Counted from the stretch's first letter, positions 37,477-48,393 are shown. The stretch is 64,000 bases of DNA from Flavobacterium sp. (GCA_021740105.1 JAIPAM010000002.1:62001-126000), one strand, 5' to 3'. Numbers and translations are program-made. The notes: a model not told the origin generated them from the sequence alone.

Positions 37477-39620
37477 AGAAACTAATAATTGTAGTACTTT
37501 CTATCATTGGATTTAATCCAAATTTCGCACAGAATAATTCAAAATTTGTGAATACTTTCATTGGAACTGATGGGACTGGACATACATTTCCAGGGCCATC
37601 AATGCCTTTTGGAATGGTACAACCTGGTCCAGATAACACTGTACAAGGATGGAATCATACTAGCGGTTATCAATATAAAGACACTTTGCTTTTAGGCTTC
37701 TCGCAAATGCGCTTTAGTGGAACTGGAATTGGTGAAATGGGTAATATTTTATTACTTCCGTTCAATGATAAAAAATCAAAACTTAAAAACAGTTACTTCA
37801 AAAAATCTGAAAAAGCATCTGTTGGATACTATTCTTTATTGAAAAAAGACGACATCAAAGTGGAACTTACTTGTTCGGAACGAGTAGCTTTTCATAAATA
37901 TACCTATCCCGATCAAAATGGTCAATTGTTATTGGATTTCCAACATGGAATACAATTTTTAAATGATAGTTTAGTTTTAGAAAGCGATATAAAAATTGAA
38001 AATTCAACAACCATTTCTGGTTATTGCAAAACCAAAGGCTGGGTTACTAAAAAATATTTCTTTACGATTAATTTTGAAACTCCTTTTGAAAAATTAAAAG
38101 AACTACCTAAAGAAAAAAAACAGAATGCACCGAAATATATCTTGGACTTTGAATTACAAAAAAATAAAGTTTTACAAGTTAAAATTGCTTTATCAACTGT
38201 GAGTATTGAAGGTGCAAAACTAAATTTAAAATCAGAAATTCCGCAGTGGAACTTTGAAAAAGTAAAACAAAATGCCGAAAAGGTTTGGAATAATTATTTA
38301 AATCGAATAGACATTGAGGCACCTCAAAAGCAAAAAGAAATCTTCTATACTTCATTATATCATTTGCTTTTGCAACCATCCAATATTGCCGATGTAGATG
38401 GTAACTATCGCGGTGCCGATGATAAAATTGCATTAGCACCAAATAAAGCCTACTACTCTACTCTATCCATTTGGGATATTTATAGAGGCGCATTTCCGTT
38501 GCTTCAAATTATTGCTCCCGAAAAAATTGATGGAATTGTAAACACCTTGCTTTTACATCACAAAGCAGCTGATTTTTTACCTATTTGGACGGCTTGGGGA
38601 CAAGACAATTATTGCATGATTGGAAACCATTCTATACCAATGATTTTATCAGCTTTCCAAAATGGATTCAAAGGCTTTGATGAAAAAGAAGCGCTGAAAG
38701 CAATGATTGAAACTTCAACACAAAGTCATTTTAATTCCGATTGGGAACTGTACAATCAATATGGTTATTATCCATTTGATAAATTGGATAACGAAGCCGT
38801 TTCAAGAACCCTAGAAAGCGGATATGATGATTGGTGTGTGGCGCAAATGGCTGAAAATTTAAACGATAAAACAAATCAAGTTTCCTTTCAAAAAAGAGCT
38901 AATTATTATAAAAATCTTTTTGACCCATCAACGAAATTGTTCCGGGGAAAAGATACAATCGGCAATTGGCGTAACCCTTTTGACCCGCTAACAGCAACTT
39001 CACCAATGAATAATCCGGGCGATTATACCGAAGCCAATGCTTGGCAATATTTTTGGACACCTGCGCAATTTGATATTGATGGAATGAAAAAATTACTTGG
39101 TGGAACATCCGAATTTACTAAAAAACTAAATGATTTCTTTACTATCGAAAGCACCAATCCCAATAAATTTTTAGGACAGGAAGCGATGATCGGTCAATAT
39201 GCACATGGAAACGAACCAAGTCATCATATTGTCTATTTGTATGCTTATTCTGAAACTCCTAAAATAGGTCAAAAATATATTAATACAATAATCAATAATT
39301 TTCATGATACCACTCCAAATGGTATGATTGGAAATGACGATTGTGGCCAAATGAGTGCTTGGTATATATTATCTACTTTAGGTTTTTATCCTGTAAATCC
39401 AACTAATAGCGAATTTGTTCTTGGAGCACCACAAGTTAAAAAAGCAACCTTACATTTAAAAAGCAATAAAACGTTTACCATTGAAGCAACTAACTTCTCA
39501 AACGAGAATATTTTTCAAGAAAGCCCTAAACTGAATGATGCTTCACTATCAAAACCATTCATAACCTATTCAGAAATAATGTCTGGCGGAACTTTAAATT
39601 TTCAAATGACAAATAAATAA
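37467..39620 (+). CDS. GH92 family alpha-mannosidase-like glycoside hydrolase
   Basis: 'VNTFIGTDGTGHTFPGPSMPFGMVQPGPDN', 'GNEPSHHIVYLY', 'GNDDCGQMSAWYI'. Confidence 0.92.
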   Translation: MGIKKLIIVVLSIIGFNPNFAQNNSKFVNTFIGTDGTGHTFPGPSMPFGMVQPGPDNTVQGWNHTSGYQYKDTLLLGFSQMRFSGTGIGEMGNILLLPFNDKKSKLKNSYFKKSEKASVGYYSLLKKDDIKVELTCSERVAFHKYTYPDQNGQLLLDFQHGIQFLNDSLVLESDIKIENSTTISGYCKTKGWVTKKYFFTINFETPFEKLKELPKEKKQNAPKYILDFELQKNKVLQVKIALSTVSIEGAKLNLKSEIPQWNFEKVKQNAEKVWNNYLNRIDIEAPQKQKEIFYTSLYHLLLQPSNIADVDGNYRGADDKIALAPNKAYYSTLSIWDIYRGAFPLLQIIAPEKIDGIVNTLLLHHKAADFLPIWTAWGQDNYCMIGNHSIPMILSAFQNGFKGFDEKEALKAMIETSTQSHFNSDWELYNQYGYYPFDKLDNEAVSRTLESGYDDWCVAQMAENLNDKTNQVSFQKRANYYKNLFDPSTKLFRGKDTIGNWRNPFDPLTATSPMNNPGDYTEANAWQYFWTPAQFDIDGMKKLLGGTSEFTKKLNDFFTIESTNPNKFLGQEAMIGQYAHGNEPSHHIVYLYAYSETPKIGQKYINTIINNFHDTTPNGMIGNDDCGQMSAWYILSTLGFYPVNPTNSEFVLGAPQVKKATLHLKSNKTFTIEATNFSNENIFQESPKLNDASLSKPFITYSEIMSGGTLNFQMTNK

Positions 39621-39627
39621 TCTCTAT

Positions 39628-41547
39628 ATGAAAAAAATATTCCTATCATTACTTATACTCCTTACTTACTCCGTAAATTCTCAGGATAAGAATCAAAATA
39701 AAGTAAAAGAAAAATATCAAATATTACCTTTTGGAAGCATAAAACCCTCAGGTTGGCTTAAAGTTCAAGTGCAAAATGACATAGATGGTTTTGTAGGTAA
39801 TTTGGATAAATTGGTGCCTGACTTAATCAACGATCCTATTTATAGTTATGGAAGACTTCACAAAAACAGTAAATTGAAAGATTTAGGTAACAATAAAGAA
39901 GGTGATACTGAAGGCTCGGAACAATACAAATGGTGGAATAGCGAAACGCAATCCAATTGGTGGGACGGATATATCCGAAATGTAATTCTACTAAACGATA
40001 AAAAAGGATTAGAAAAAGTCGAAAACTACGTTCAAAAAATCCTTAAATCGCAAGATGCAGATGGTTATATCGGAATCTATGACAATGAGTTACGGTACCA
40101 TTTCAATTCAGAAAACGGCGAACTTTGGTCGAAAACAACCATGTATAGAGGATTGTTGGCTTATTATGAATATTCAAGAGATCCAAAATTATGGAACGCA
40201 ATTGTGCGAGCAGTCGATAATGTGATGACCAATTATCCTATAAATAATTCAAGCCCTTATTCATCTGGTAAGGAATTTAATGGTGGTGTTTCTCACGGAT
40301 TAACATTCACCGATGTATTGGATAAAATGTATCAAATTACGGGTGATACAAAATATACCGATTATGCCTTATTCCTATATAACGATTTTTGTAAAACCTA
40401 TCAATCAGAAAAAGATGTTCAATTAGAAAATATTTTAAATCCTAATTACAAATTACAATCTCATGGTGTTCATACTTATGAACATTTACGACCATTGATT
40501 GTTGCGGCTTATGCCAAAAATAATATAGAATTACAAAAAGCACTAGAAATTTATATTCAAAGAATTGAAAAATCAACCACTTTAACTGGTGGTGCGATTG
40601 GCGATGAATGGATTGCCCAAAGAACCGCAAACGCAACACAAACAGGCTATGAATATTGTTCTTTACATGAATTATTGGACAGCTATTCAGTATTGTTTCA
40701 AAAACAAGGAGCTACTAAAACTGCCGAAGCTATAGAAACTATTTTTTATAATGCGGCACAAGGTTCAAGAAACCCAGATCACTCTTGTATTGCTTATTTA
40801 AAAACCGATAATTCATTTGGAATGGACGGTACAAAAAATGGTGAAGTTGAAACCAATCGAGAACAAACTAGGTATAAATATTCCCCAGCACACCAGGATG
40901 TTGCAGTTTGTTGCAACCCTAATGCAGGAAGAATTACGCCTTATTTCATCGAAAAATCATGGTTGAAAGAAAGTGAAAACGTTTTGGTTAATACGCTATT
41001 GATGCCCAATACAGTTGAAGTTAAAATTCAAAATCAATTGGTTAAAATCGAAACAATTACAGAATATCCTTACCTAAATAAATTTATTTACAAAATTTCA
41101 AATCCTAATTATGCACAATTTATTATCAAAATTAAAAAACCCTCATGGGCAACTAAAGTAATATCTAGTGCTAGTTATACTTTGGAAAATGAATTTTTAG
41201 TATTTGATAGAAAAATCGGTAAAGAGGATCAAATCCAAATTGAGTTTATAACTGAAGTTCAAATAAAAGAAGATGGTAATAAGGAAAAATACTTTAGTTA
41301 CGGACCTCTATTTTACGCTAAATCATTTGAATCAATTGAACAAAAAGGAAAATCCTATTTAAACCATTTTAATGATCTATTTTATATTTCAAAGGATAAA
41401 AGTAGCTTTGAATTTATAATTAACAACCAAGCGAGATTTGATAATGGAAAAATAGAAATTAAAGCATTAAACAAATCGAACAATCAAATTGAAACCATTA
41501 GCTTAATTCCTTTTGGTAAAACTATTTTAAGACAAGTTAGTTTTTAA
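39628..41547 (+). CDS. GH127/GH146-type glycoside hydrolase (DUF1680)
   Basis: 'RGLLAYYEYSRDPKLWNA', 'CSLHELLDS', 'CCNPNAGRITPYF'. Confidence 0.8.
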   Translation: MKKIFLSLLILLTYSVNSQDKNQNKVKEKYQILPFGSIKPSGWLKVQVQNDIDGFVGNLDKLVPDLINDPIYSYGRLHKNSKLKDLGNNKEGDTEGSEQYKWWNSETQSNWWDGYIRNVILLNDKKGLEKVENYVQKILKSQDADGYIGIYDNELRYHFNSENGELWSKTTMYRGLLAYYEYSRDPKLWNAIVRAVDNVMTNYPINNSSPYSSGKEFNGGVSHGLTFTDVLDKMYQITGDTKYTDYALFLYNDFCKTYQSEKDVQLENILNPNYKLQSHGVHTYEHLRPLIVAAYAKNNIELQKALEIYIQRIEKSTTLTGGAIGDEWIAQRTANATQTGYEYCSLHELLDSYSVLFQKQGATKTAEAIETIFYNAAQGSRNPDHSCIAYLKTDNSFGMDGTKNGEVETNREQTRYKYSPAHQDVAVCCNPNAGRITPYFIEKSWLKESENVLVNTLLMPNTVEVKIQNQLVKIETITEYPYLNKFIYKISNPNYAQFIIKIKKPSWATKVISSASYTLENEFLVFDRKIGKEDQIQIEFITEVQIKEDGNKEKYFSYGPLFYAKSFESIEQKGKSYLNHFNDLFYISKDKSSFEFIINNQARFDNGKIEIKALNKSNNQIETISLIPFGKTILRQVSF

Positions 41548-41550
41548 TAC

Positions 41551-42846
41551 TTATTTAGAATTCAACCACAGGTCTCTATATTTTCTTTTACCATCATAAA
41601 CTGAAGCTTGTTTATCAATATTAAAATAACGATGGTCCCGAGGGTCATTTCCTACCGCTGCTAGATAGGCCCAGTTACCCCAATTACTACAAACATCATA
41701 ATCTATTAATTGTTGTTCAAAATAAGTTGCGCCTAATCGCCAGTCCAATTTCAAATCATTACACAAATAACTAGCCACATTTTGACGACCTCGATTGCTC
41801 ATAAATCCGGTGAGTTTCAATTCAATCATATTAGCATCAACAAAATCAACACCAGTTTTTCCCTCAATCCAATTTTGCAATTTTTGAACATCATTTTTAA
41901 ATATTTGAATTTTATTGTTTTTAATACCAGATTGTCTAAATAATTTAGATTTATGTTTTTTCATCATAAACCGAAAATAATCTCTCCATAATAATTCGAA
42001 AACCAACCAATAGGTAGAATCATTGGCTCCAAATTCTTCTTCGTACTTCTTCAATTCTTGATAAACAAATCTCGGTGAAATACAGCCCAAAGCCAACCAG
42101 GCAGAAAATTTTGAAGAATAATCAGGACCTACCAATCCGTTTCGAGTTTCTTTATAATTGGAAATACATTTAGTTTCAAAAAAGTATTGATTTAATCTAG
42201 CAACAGCTTGACTTTCTCCTCCTTTAAATACAATTGCCGCTCTTGAATCAATAGTTTGAAATTGCAAGCCCAATTCCTCAATTGTAGGAAGTTGTATCGA
42301 CTCAATCGTAGGCGATTTTATTTGAAGCGGGGATTCAAATGAAGGCCTTATAATGGCATCTTTCTCTGTTTTCTTTCGGAAATTGGTAAAAACATCAGGA
42401 ATATCTTTAATAGAAAAAGGCAAATCTTCAGCATGATATAAAGTACTGGTGCTAAAGGTTTGAAGTTCACATTTTAATTTAAAAAGGGCTTCTAAAACCT
42501 TTGCTTCAGTTTGTTGTTCCTCATAGGAAACTTCCCTTTTTGCCATTACTTTATTGGCATTGTATTTCAATACCACTTTTGGAATTTCAATTTCTGGTTT
42601 TCCTCTTAAAATAATTAATCCAGATCCTAAATCTCTTAGATTTTTATCTAAATCCGTTAAAGATTCCAATAAAAATTGCGCTCTGAAATTTCCAGTTTTT
42701 TGAAATCCATATTCGGATTCTACGAAATGTGAATCGTCAAAACAAAAAACTGGTACAATTAAATCGCTTTGAGCAATTGCCTTGACTAATGTTTCGTTGT
42801 CGTGCAATCGCAAATCTGTTTTAAACCAAACAATTATAGTTCTCAT
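41551..42846 (-). CDS. cryptochrome DASH / deoxyribodipyrimidine photolyase
   Basis: 'IVWFKTDLRLHDNETL', 'ELLWRDYFRFMMKKH', 'TGFMSNRGRQNVASYL', 'SNWGNWAYLAAVGNDPR'. Confidence 0.93.
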   Translation of the reverse strand: MRTIIVWFKTDLRLHDNETLVKAIAQSDLIVPVFCFDDSHFVESEYGFQKTGNFRAQFLLESLTDLDKNLRDLGSGLIILRGKPEIEIPKVVLKYNANKVMAKREVSYEEQQTEAKVLEALFKLKCELQTFSTSTLYHAEDLPFSIKDIPDVFTNFRKKTEKDAIIRPSFESPLQIKSPTIESIQLPTIEELGLQFQTIDSRAAIVFKGGESQAVARLNQYFFETKCISNYKETRNGLVGPDYSSKFSAWLALGCISPRFVYQELKKYEEEFGANDSTYWLVFELLWRDYFRFMMKKHKSKLFRQSGIKNNKIQIFKNDVQKLQNWIEGKTGVDFVDANMIELKLTGFMSNRGRQNVASYLCNDLKLDWRLGATYFEQQLIDYDVCSNWGNWAYLAAVGNDPRDHRYFNIDKQASVYDGKRKYRDLWLNSK

Positions 42847-44378
42847 AAATCATTTATATTTTTTAAATAATAATCGGCTTGTTCAAGCAACGCTGATATG
42901 TCTTCGGGTTTCATTTTTCGCCACACGTTGTACATCATTCCAATTCGTGGGTTTTTTGCCAATTTGCTTTCATTTTTATCATAAAAATTCCAATACAAAC
43001 TATTGAAAGGACACGCTTTATCTCCAGTTTTGATTGCTTTTTTATAATAACAACTTCCGCAATAATTACTCATTTTATCGATGTAGGATGCGGAACTCAC
43101 ATAGGGCTTAGTTCCTACAATTCCTCCATCGGCAAACTGGCTCATCCCTCGAGTATTAGTAATTTGTACCCATTCAAAGGCATCAATATAAATTCCTAGA
43201 TACCATGCATCTATTTCGTCCGGATGAATACCAGCTAAAAGAGCAAAATTTCCTGTAATCATTAAACGCTGAATGTGATGCGCATATCCGTATTGTAATG
43301 ATTGGTTTATCGAATCTTTTAAACAATTCATTTTTGTGGCACCCGTCCAATACCAAGAAGGTAATTTTTCTAAATTATTGAAAAAATTTAAATTTGAATA
43401 ATTTGGCATTTGGTTCCAATAAATACCACGCATGTATTCCCGCCAACCTATTATTTGACGTACAAAACCTTCCAATTGATGAAATTCAATTTCATGGGAA
43501 CGTTTATTCCATTCAAAGGTTACTCTATCAATAACTTCTTTAGGTGATATCAATTTAATGTTCATGGAAAAAGAAATTCGAGAATGATACAAAGACCATT
43601 CATTGGGCGTCATAGCATCTTGAAAACTTCCAAATAATTGCAAACATTCAGTAGCAAAGAAGTCTAATAAAGCCAGTGATTGTTCTCTATTTACAGGCCA
43701 AACAAAATTTTTAGCATCAATAGATCCAATCGTTTTAATATTTGTTTTGTTGATTTCAAAAAGAATTTCTGAAACATCATTATCAAAAACCAATGGAGAA
43801 GTTGGCTTGTGCTCTTTGGGTAATTTTTTTCTATTATCGCTATCAAAATTCCATTTACCGTTAAGCGGTTTGTCACCTTCCATTAAAACAAAGTGTTTTT
43901 TTCGCATAGCACGATAAAAACTCTCCATTAAAAAAGTTTTTTTGCCTTCAAAAAAGTCACCTAATTCATTTCTAGATGTAAAAAAATGCTCTGTATCGAC
44001 CGCAGCACTAGTAATTGAAATAGAATTACAAAGCTGTTTTAAATCCTGATCAACTCTATATTCATCTGGAAGTTGATATTCAAAGTGAGTAAATTGGTGC
44101 TCTAAAATTAAATTTTTAATATTGTTGGAGAAAGATTGAAGATTGCTTTTATCATTTAGACTTAAGTAAATCAGATTATGATTATTAGATTTTAATTCAT
44201 TGGCAAAACTTCGCATTGCTGCAAAAATTCCTACTACTTTTTGAATATGATGTTGGACATAATCGGTTTCCGTACGAATTTCCATAATTGCATAAGTTAC
44301 TGTTTCATCTACAGTAGTAAACCAAGAATGATTAGTATTCAATTGATCGCCTAGAATTAATCGTAATGTTTTTTTCAT
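42843..44378 (-). CDS. FeS-containing bacterial cryptochrome/(6-4)-type photolyase
   Basis: 'RLILGDQLNTNHSWF', 'GWREYMRGIYW', 'CGSCYYKKAIKTGDKACPFNSLYW'. Confidence 0.92.
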   Translation of the reverse strand: MKKTLRLILGDQLNTNHSWFTTVDETVTYAIMEIRTETDYVQHHIQKVVGIFAAMRSFANELKSNNHNLIYLSLNDKSNLQSFSNNIKNLILEHQFTHFEYQLPDEYRVDQDLKQLCNSISITSAAVDTEHFFTSRNELGDFFEGKKTFLMESFYRAMRKKHFVLMEGDKPLNGKWNFDSDNRKKLPKEHKPTSPLVFDNDVSEILFEINKTNIKTIGSIDAKNFVWPVNREQSLALLDFFATECLQLFGSFQDAMTPNEWSLYHSRISFSMNIKLISPKEVIDRVTFEWNKRSHEIEFHQLEGFVRQIIGWREYMRGIYWNQMPNYSNLNFFNNLEKLPSWYWTGATKMNCLKDSINQSLQYGYAHHIQRLMITGNFALLAGIHPDEIDAWYLGIYIDAFEWVQITNTRGMSQFADGGIVGTKPYVSSASYIDKMSNYCGSCYYKKAIKTGDKACPFNSLYWNFYDKNESKLAKNPRIGMMYNVWRKMKPEDISALLEQADYYLKNINDL

Positions 44379-44380
44379 TT

Positions 44381-44518
44381 TTATTTATTCATTCTGCATT
44401 TATCACTACAATATTTAACTTCGTCCCAAACTTTTTCCCATTTCTTTCGCCACGAAAAGGGCTTGTTGCAAACCATACAGATTTTAGTAGGTAAATTTTG
44501 TTTTTTAACTCCTTTCAT
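44381..44518 (-). CDS. DUF2256 zinc-ribbon-like small protein (45 aa; absent from ORF track)
   Basis: [45 protein letters not shown]; CxxC...CxxxC. Confidence 0.9.
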   Translation of the reverse strand: MKGVKKQNLPTKICMVCNKPFSWRKKWEKVWDEVKYCSDKCRMNK

Positions 44519-44520
44519 AG

Positions 44521-45239
44521 TTATACATTTATTTTATTTCTTTTCCAATAAATAGCAACATCAAAACCCTCTGCAATAAAGACTTCAATGGGTTGTGTTT
44601 GACTTAAAATGGAAAATGATTTTCCGTACATGGCTTCAAAGTCACAATCTATTTTATAATCTGTGACCTTGTGAATTTTCCAACTAGGATGTCTTAATTG
44701 ATATTCTTCCGTTTTAATATCATTGATTTTGGTAAAACCATAATAATGTTCGTAAATGAATTTTTCTATACTTCCGGTTTTCATAGACTCCGTTTTTGAC
44801 TCATATTCAACGGCAATAGTGTTCCATTTTTTTGCAACAGCCATTCAAATTTGATTTGTTTCGTCTTATTATTACCAGATAATTCGTGTTTTGTTGGAAC
44901 AACAGTATAATGTTCATTATATAGTTTATTTGCTACCCAAGCTACCAATTGGTAAGGAATCGTTTCATTAATAAAAACTACCCCTCTTTTGAAAATATTC
45001 CCTTCTTTTCTGATAACATAAAAACGTAAATTTATTTCTTCAAAAGATCCAAAAAAAGGAATTGGAACGTTAAATAATTTGGTGTTTTTAAACATAAATC
45101 CCACCAAACTTACGTAGGCTTTACCATTAAATAAATCAAGTGAAACTCCATTTGGTAAATATGGAATTAGCAGTTTTGGATCAATCTCATAATTTGCCAT
45201 TATGATATTTTCCCATTTTGCTTTTAAAAATACCTTCAT
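44521..45239 (-). pseudogene. DUF2071 (YqjF-like) protein with frameshift at A7 tract
   Basis: ORF 44781-45239 ends KFEWLLQKNGTLL; the other frame gives KKWNTIAVEYESKTESMKTGSIEKFIYEHYYGFTKI...; combined 719 nt, one base short of 3n; A7 (T7 on plus, 44827-44833) at the junction. Confidence 0.85.
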
Positions 45240-45887
45240 TTATTGTTTTTTTAATAATGAAGCAATCTCTTCATTGGGTTTTGCATAACTCAATCGATCC
45301 AATTGAACCGTTTTATGATAGCTATCTAAACCAGAACAAGTAATGGTATTGGCTTTCTCTATATCGATAAAACCATCTGTAGACAAACAATCTTTTGGAA
45401 TATAAATTTGAACAATTTCGCCTATAATTAATGTAGTGTTGTTAATCGAAATATCTATTTTCTCTTTGAACTCTATGCCTAATTGTACTTTACTTTCGGC
45501 AACATAAGGTGCAATAAAACCGTCTTTGTACTCCCGATTTAAACTCGTAATTTCAAATTCGGAAATGCCTTTGTCATATCGTGCAGACGTTTGGTGCGCT
45601 TGATTGTAAATGGCTTCGTTTATATGATTAATGGTATAAAAACCCGTCTCGATAATATTAGCATATGTATTTCTTTCAGGCGGTGATGGTCTGAAAATTA
45701 AACCAATCAAAGGAGGATTTGCGCCAACATGAAATAACGAACTGAAAATAGCTACGTTGGTATTGCCTGATTTATCAGTTGTTCCAACTAGGGAAACACT
45801 TTTAAAACCACCAAGACTATTAATCAAATGCGCTCTTTTGTTTTTTTCTAAAGACTTCAAGTCCCCAGAATTGAAATTAATTATCAT
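45240..45887 (-). CDS. flavin reductase-like (FMN-binding split barrel) protein
   Basis: 'SVSLVGTTDKSGNTNVAIFSSLFHVGANPPLIGL', 'NTYANIIETGFYTIN'. Confidence 0.85.
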   Translation of the reverse strand: MIINFNSGDLKSLEKNKRAHLINSLGGFKSVSLVGTTDKSGNTNVAIFSSLFHVGANPPLIGLIFRPSPPERNTYANIIETGFYTINHINEAIYNQAHQTSARYDKGISEFEITSLNREYKDGFIAPYVAESKVQLGIEFKEKIDISINNTTLIIGEIVQIYIPKDCLSTDGFIDIEKANTITCSGLDSYHKTVQLDRLSYAKPNEEIASLLKKQ

Positions 45888-45901
45888 TTATACGGTGTTT
45901 A

Positions 45902-46300
45902 TTATTCTATAACAATCCATTTTTTATCACTATTCAATTGAAAAGTTCCAAGGTGTTCTTTATTCCACTCGACCGGTGAAATTAATGACAGAAAATTAAT
46001 TCCATCTTCGCCTCTATATAAATGATAAATTTCACCAATTACAGGTTCAAAAGAAAAATTTGAATTATAAACCAATTCATTCAATTCAAATTCCTTCATC
46101 AAGCTTTCATATTGAACTTTTAACTCATTGAATTTATTTTCAAATTGTTTGTTAACATTACTGATCCCTCTACTTTTCCATGAAACTAAATTGTCTATTT
46201 GAATTACAGGTGCACCAACATTAGTCGGATACGACAATAAACTTGCATTGTATCCTTGGTCATCATTGAAAACTACATTATCTGGAATTACTCTTTTCAT
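45902..46300 (-). CDS. DUF2452-like protein
   Basis: 'GEIYHLYRGEDGINFLSLISPVEW'. Confidence 0.7.
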   Translation of the reverse strand: MKRVIPDNVVFNDDQGYNASLLSYPTNVGAPVIQIDNLVSWKSRGISNVNKQFENKFNELKVQYESLMKEFELNELVYNSNFSFEPVIGEIYHLYRGEDGINFLSLISPVEWNKEHLGTFQLNSDKKWIVIE

Positions 46301-46401
46301 TTTTAAAGAAATAAAAAATTAACAAATTATTTTGTTTAACAAAAGTAGAAAATAATTAAACATTAATTACCTTTACACTCGTAAAAAAAATTATAAAAAA
46401 A

Positions 46402-47061
46402 ATGGCGACTAAGAAAACAACACTTTCAAAAGAAAAAATTGTTTCATTGTATATGGAATATGTTTTGGAACACGATGAAAAACCAAAATCGGTTTTCAAA
46501 TTTTCAAAACTAAATAACATCACTGAAACAGAATTTTATAGTTTTTTTGGAACAATTGAAAGCATAGAAAAAGAAATTTTCAATATGTTCTTTGAAAAAA
46601 CAATAGCACTTTTGCAAAAAGATAAAGATTACGAATCTTATGACATGAGAAGTAAAGTGCTAAGTTTCAATTTTACTTTTTTTGAACTTTTAACAGCTAA
46701 TAGAAGTTATGTTGTAATGGCTTTAAAAGAATCTGGAAGTCCCTTAAAAAGCATGACGCAATTGTCAGGTTTAAGAAAAAGCTATAATGAATTCGTTACT
46801 GAAATAATCACTGAGGAAATCAGAACTAAGCAAGAGCAATTTCAAAATTTTCAAGAAAAAGCAATTCAAGAAGCGTCATGGTTCCAATTACTTTTGACTA
46901 TAAAATTTTGGATGGACGATACTTCTCCAGCACTTGAAAAGACAGATATTTACATAGAAAAATCGATAAATACCACTTTTGAATTATTCAATGTAGCCCC
47001 TTTAGACAGTTTAATCGATTTTGGAAAATTTATCTTTAAAGAAAAAATATATTCAAAATAA
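46402..47061 (+). CDS. TetR family-like regulator
   Basis: 219 aa; N-terminal HTH-like segment, C-terminal helical; coupled to ABC1 gene. Confidence 0.7.
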   Translation: MATKKTTLSKEKIVSLYMEYVLEHDEKPKSVFKFSKLNNITETEFYSFFGTIESIEKEIFNMFFEKTIALLQKDKDYESYDMRSKVLSFNFTFFELLTANRSYVVMALKESGSPLKSMTQLSGLRKSYNEFVTEIITEEIRTKQEQFQNFQEKAIQEASWFQLLLTIKFWMDDTSPALEKTDIYIEKSINTTFELFNVAPLDSLIDFGKFIFKEKIYSK

Positions 47062-48374
47062 TGAAAACTATAGACTATATTCCAACATCTAAAATACAAA
47101 GAGCAACAAAACTAGTACAAACAGGAGCAAAAGTTGGGGTTAATTATTTAAAATATTACGGGGAGAAAATGGTTAATTCCGAATTAAATAGGGATAAACT
47201 AAACGAAAATAATGCAGAAGATATTTATGACGGACTGAAAAGTCTTAAGGGTAGTGCTCTTAAAGTAGCTCAGATGTTGAGTATGGATAAGAGTTTTTTA
47301 CCGCAAGCCTATGTTGAAAAATTCTCCTTATCTCAATTTTCGGTTCCACCACTTTCCGCGCCCTTAGTTTTAAAAACATTTAAGACTAATTTGGGTAAAA
47401 CTCCTTATGAAATTTTTGATGAATTTAATGCTAATTCTGTAAATGCTGCCAGTATTGGACAAGTTCATAAAGCAAAGAAAAATGGAAAGGAATTGGCTGT
47501 GAAAATCCAATATCCTGGAGTGGCCAATAGCATTTCATCTGATTTGGCTTTGGTTAAACCAATAGCAATTAGAATGTTTAATCTTCAAGGTAAAGATTCC
47601 GACAAGTACTTTAAGGAAGTCGAAGATAAATTGATTGAGGAAACCAATTACCTATTGGAATTAAATCAAAGCCAAGAAGTAGTTAAAGCCTGTGAAAAAA
47701 TTGAAAATTTAGTATTTCCTCAGTATTACCCGGAGTTTTCGTCAGAGCGAATTATTACCATGGATTGGATGACTGGAATTCATCTTTCTGAATTTACAGC
47801 TAGAAATAAAAACTCCGAAATTGCAAATCAACTAGGTCAAGCCTTATGGGATTTTTATATGTATCAAATTCATGTTTTGAAAAAAGTTCATGCTGACCCT
47901 CACCCAGGAAATTTTTTAGTTAATGACAAAAATCAACTTATCGCACTTGATTTTGGATGTATGAAAAAAATTCCATTGGATTTTTACGTTCCTTATTTTG
48001 AACTCATAGATAAAAAGGTAATTAACAATCCTGAATTATTTAAAGAGAAACTATTTGAATTGGAAATTTTAAGAAGTGATGATACGAAAGACGAAGTCGA
48101 GTATTTCACCTCTATGTTTTACGATTTAATGTATTTGTTTACTTTGCCTTTCCAAGAAGCACATTTTGATTTTTCCAACCCAGATTTTTTTGGAGACATC
48201 GCTATATTGGGAGAACGATTTGCAAAAGACACCAATATAAGAAAAATGAATGGCAATAGAGGATCCAAACATTTTATATACATGAACCGTACCTTCTTTG
48301 GATTGTATAATTTAATGTACGATTTAAAAGCCACTATTGTGGTGAACCAATATCAAAAGTACAAGTCAAATTAG
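47061..48374 (+). CDS. ABC1/AarF (UbiB) family atypical kinase
   Basis: 'KGSALKVAQMLSM', 'NAASIGQVHKA', 'VHADPHPGNFLV', 'ALDFGCMK'. Confidence 0.93.
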   Translation: MKTIDYIPTSKIQRATKLVQTGAKVGVNYLKYYGEKMVNSELNRDKLNENNAEDIYDGLKSLKGSALKVAQMLSMDKSFLPQAYVEKFSLSQFSVPPLSAPLVLKTFKTNLGKTPYEIFDEFNANSVNAASIGQVHKAKKNGKELAVKIQYPGVANSISSDLALVKPIAIRMFNLQGKDSDKYFKEVEDKLIEETNYLLELNQSQEVVKACEKIENLVFPQYYPEFSSERIITMDWMTGIHLSEFTARNKNSEIANQLGQALWDFYMYQIHVLKKVHADPHPGNFLVNDKNQLIALDFGCMKKIPLDFYVPYFELIDKKVINNPELFKEKLFELEILRSDDTKDEVEYFTSMFYDLMYLFTLPFQEAHFDFSNPDFFGDIAILGERFAKDTNIRKMNGNRGSKHFIYMNRTFFGLYNLMYDLKATIVVNQYQKYKSN

Positions 48375-48393
48375 TTTGGAACTATAAGCAACC

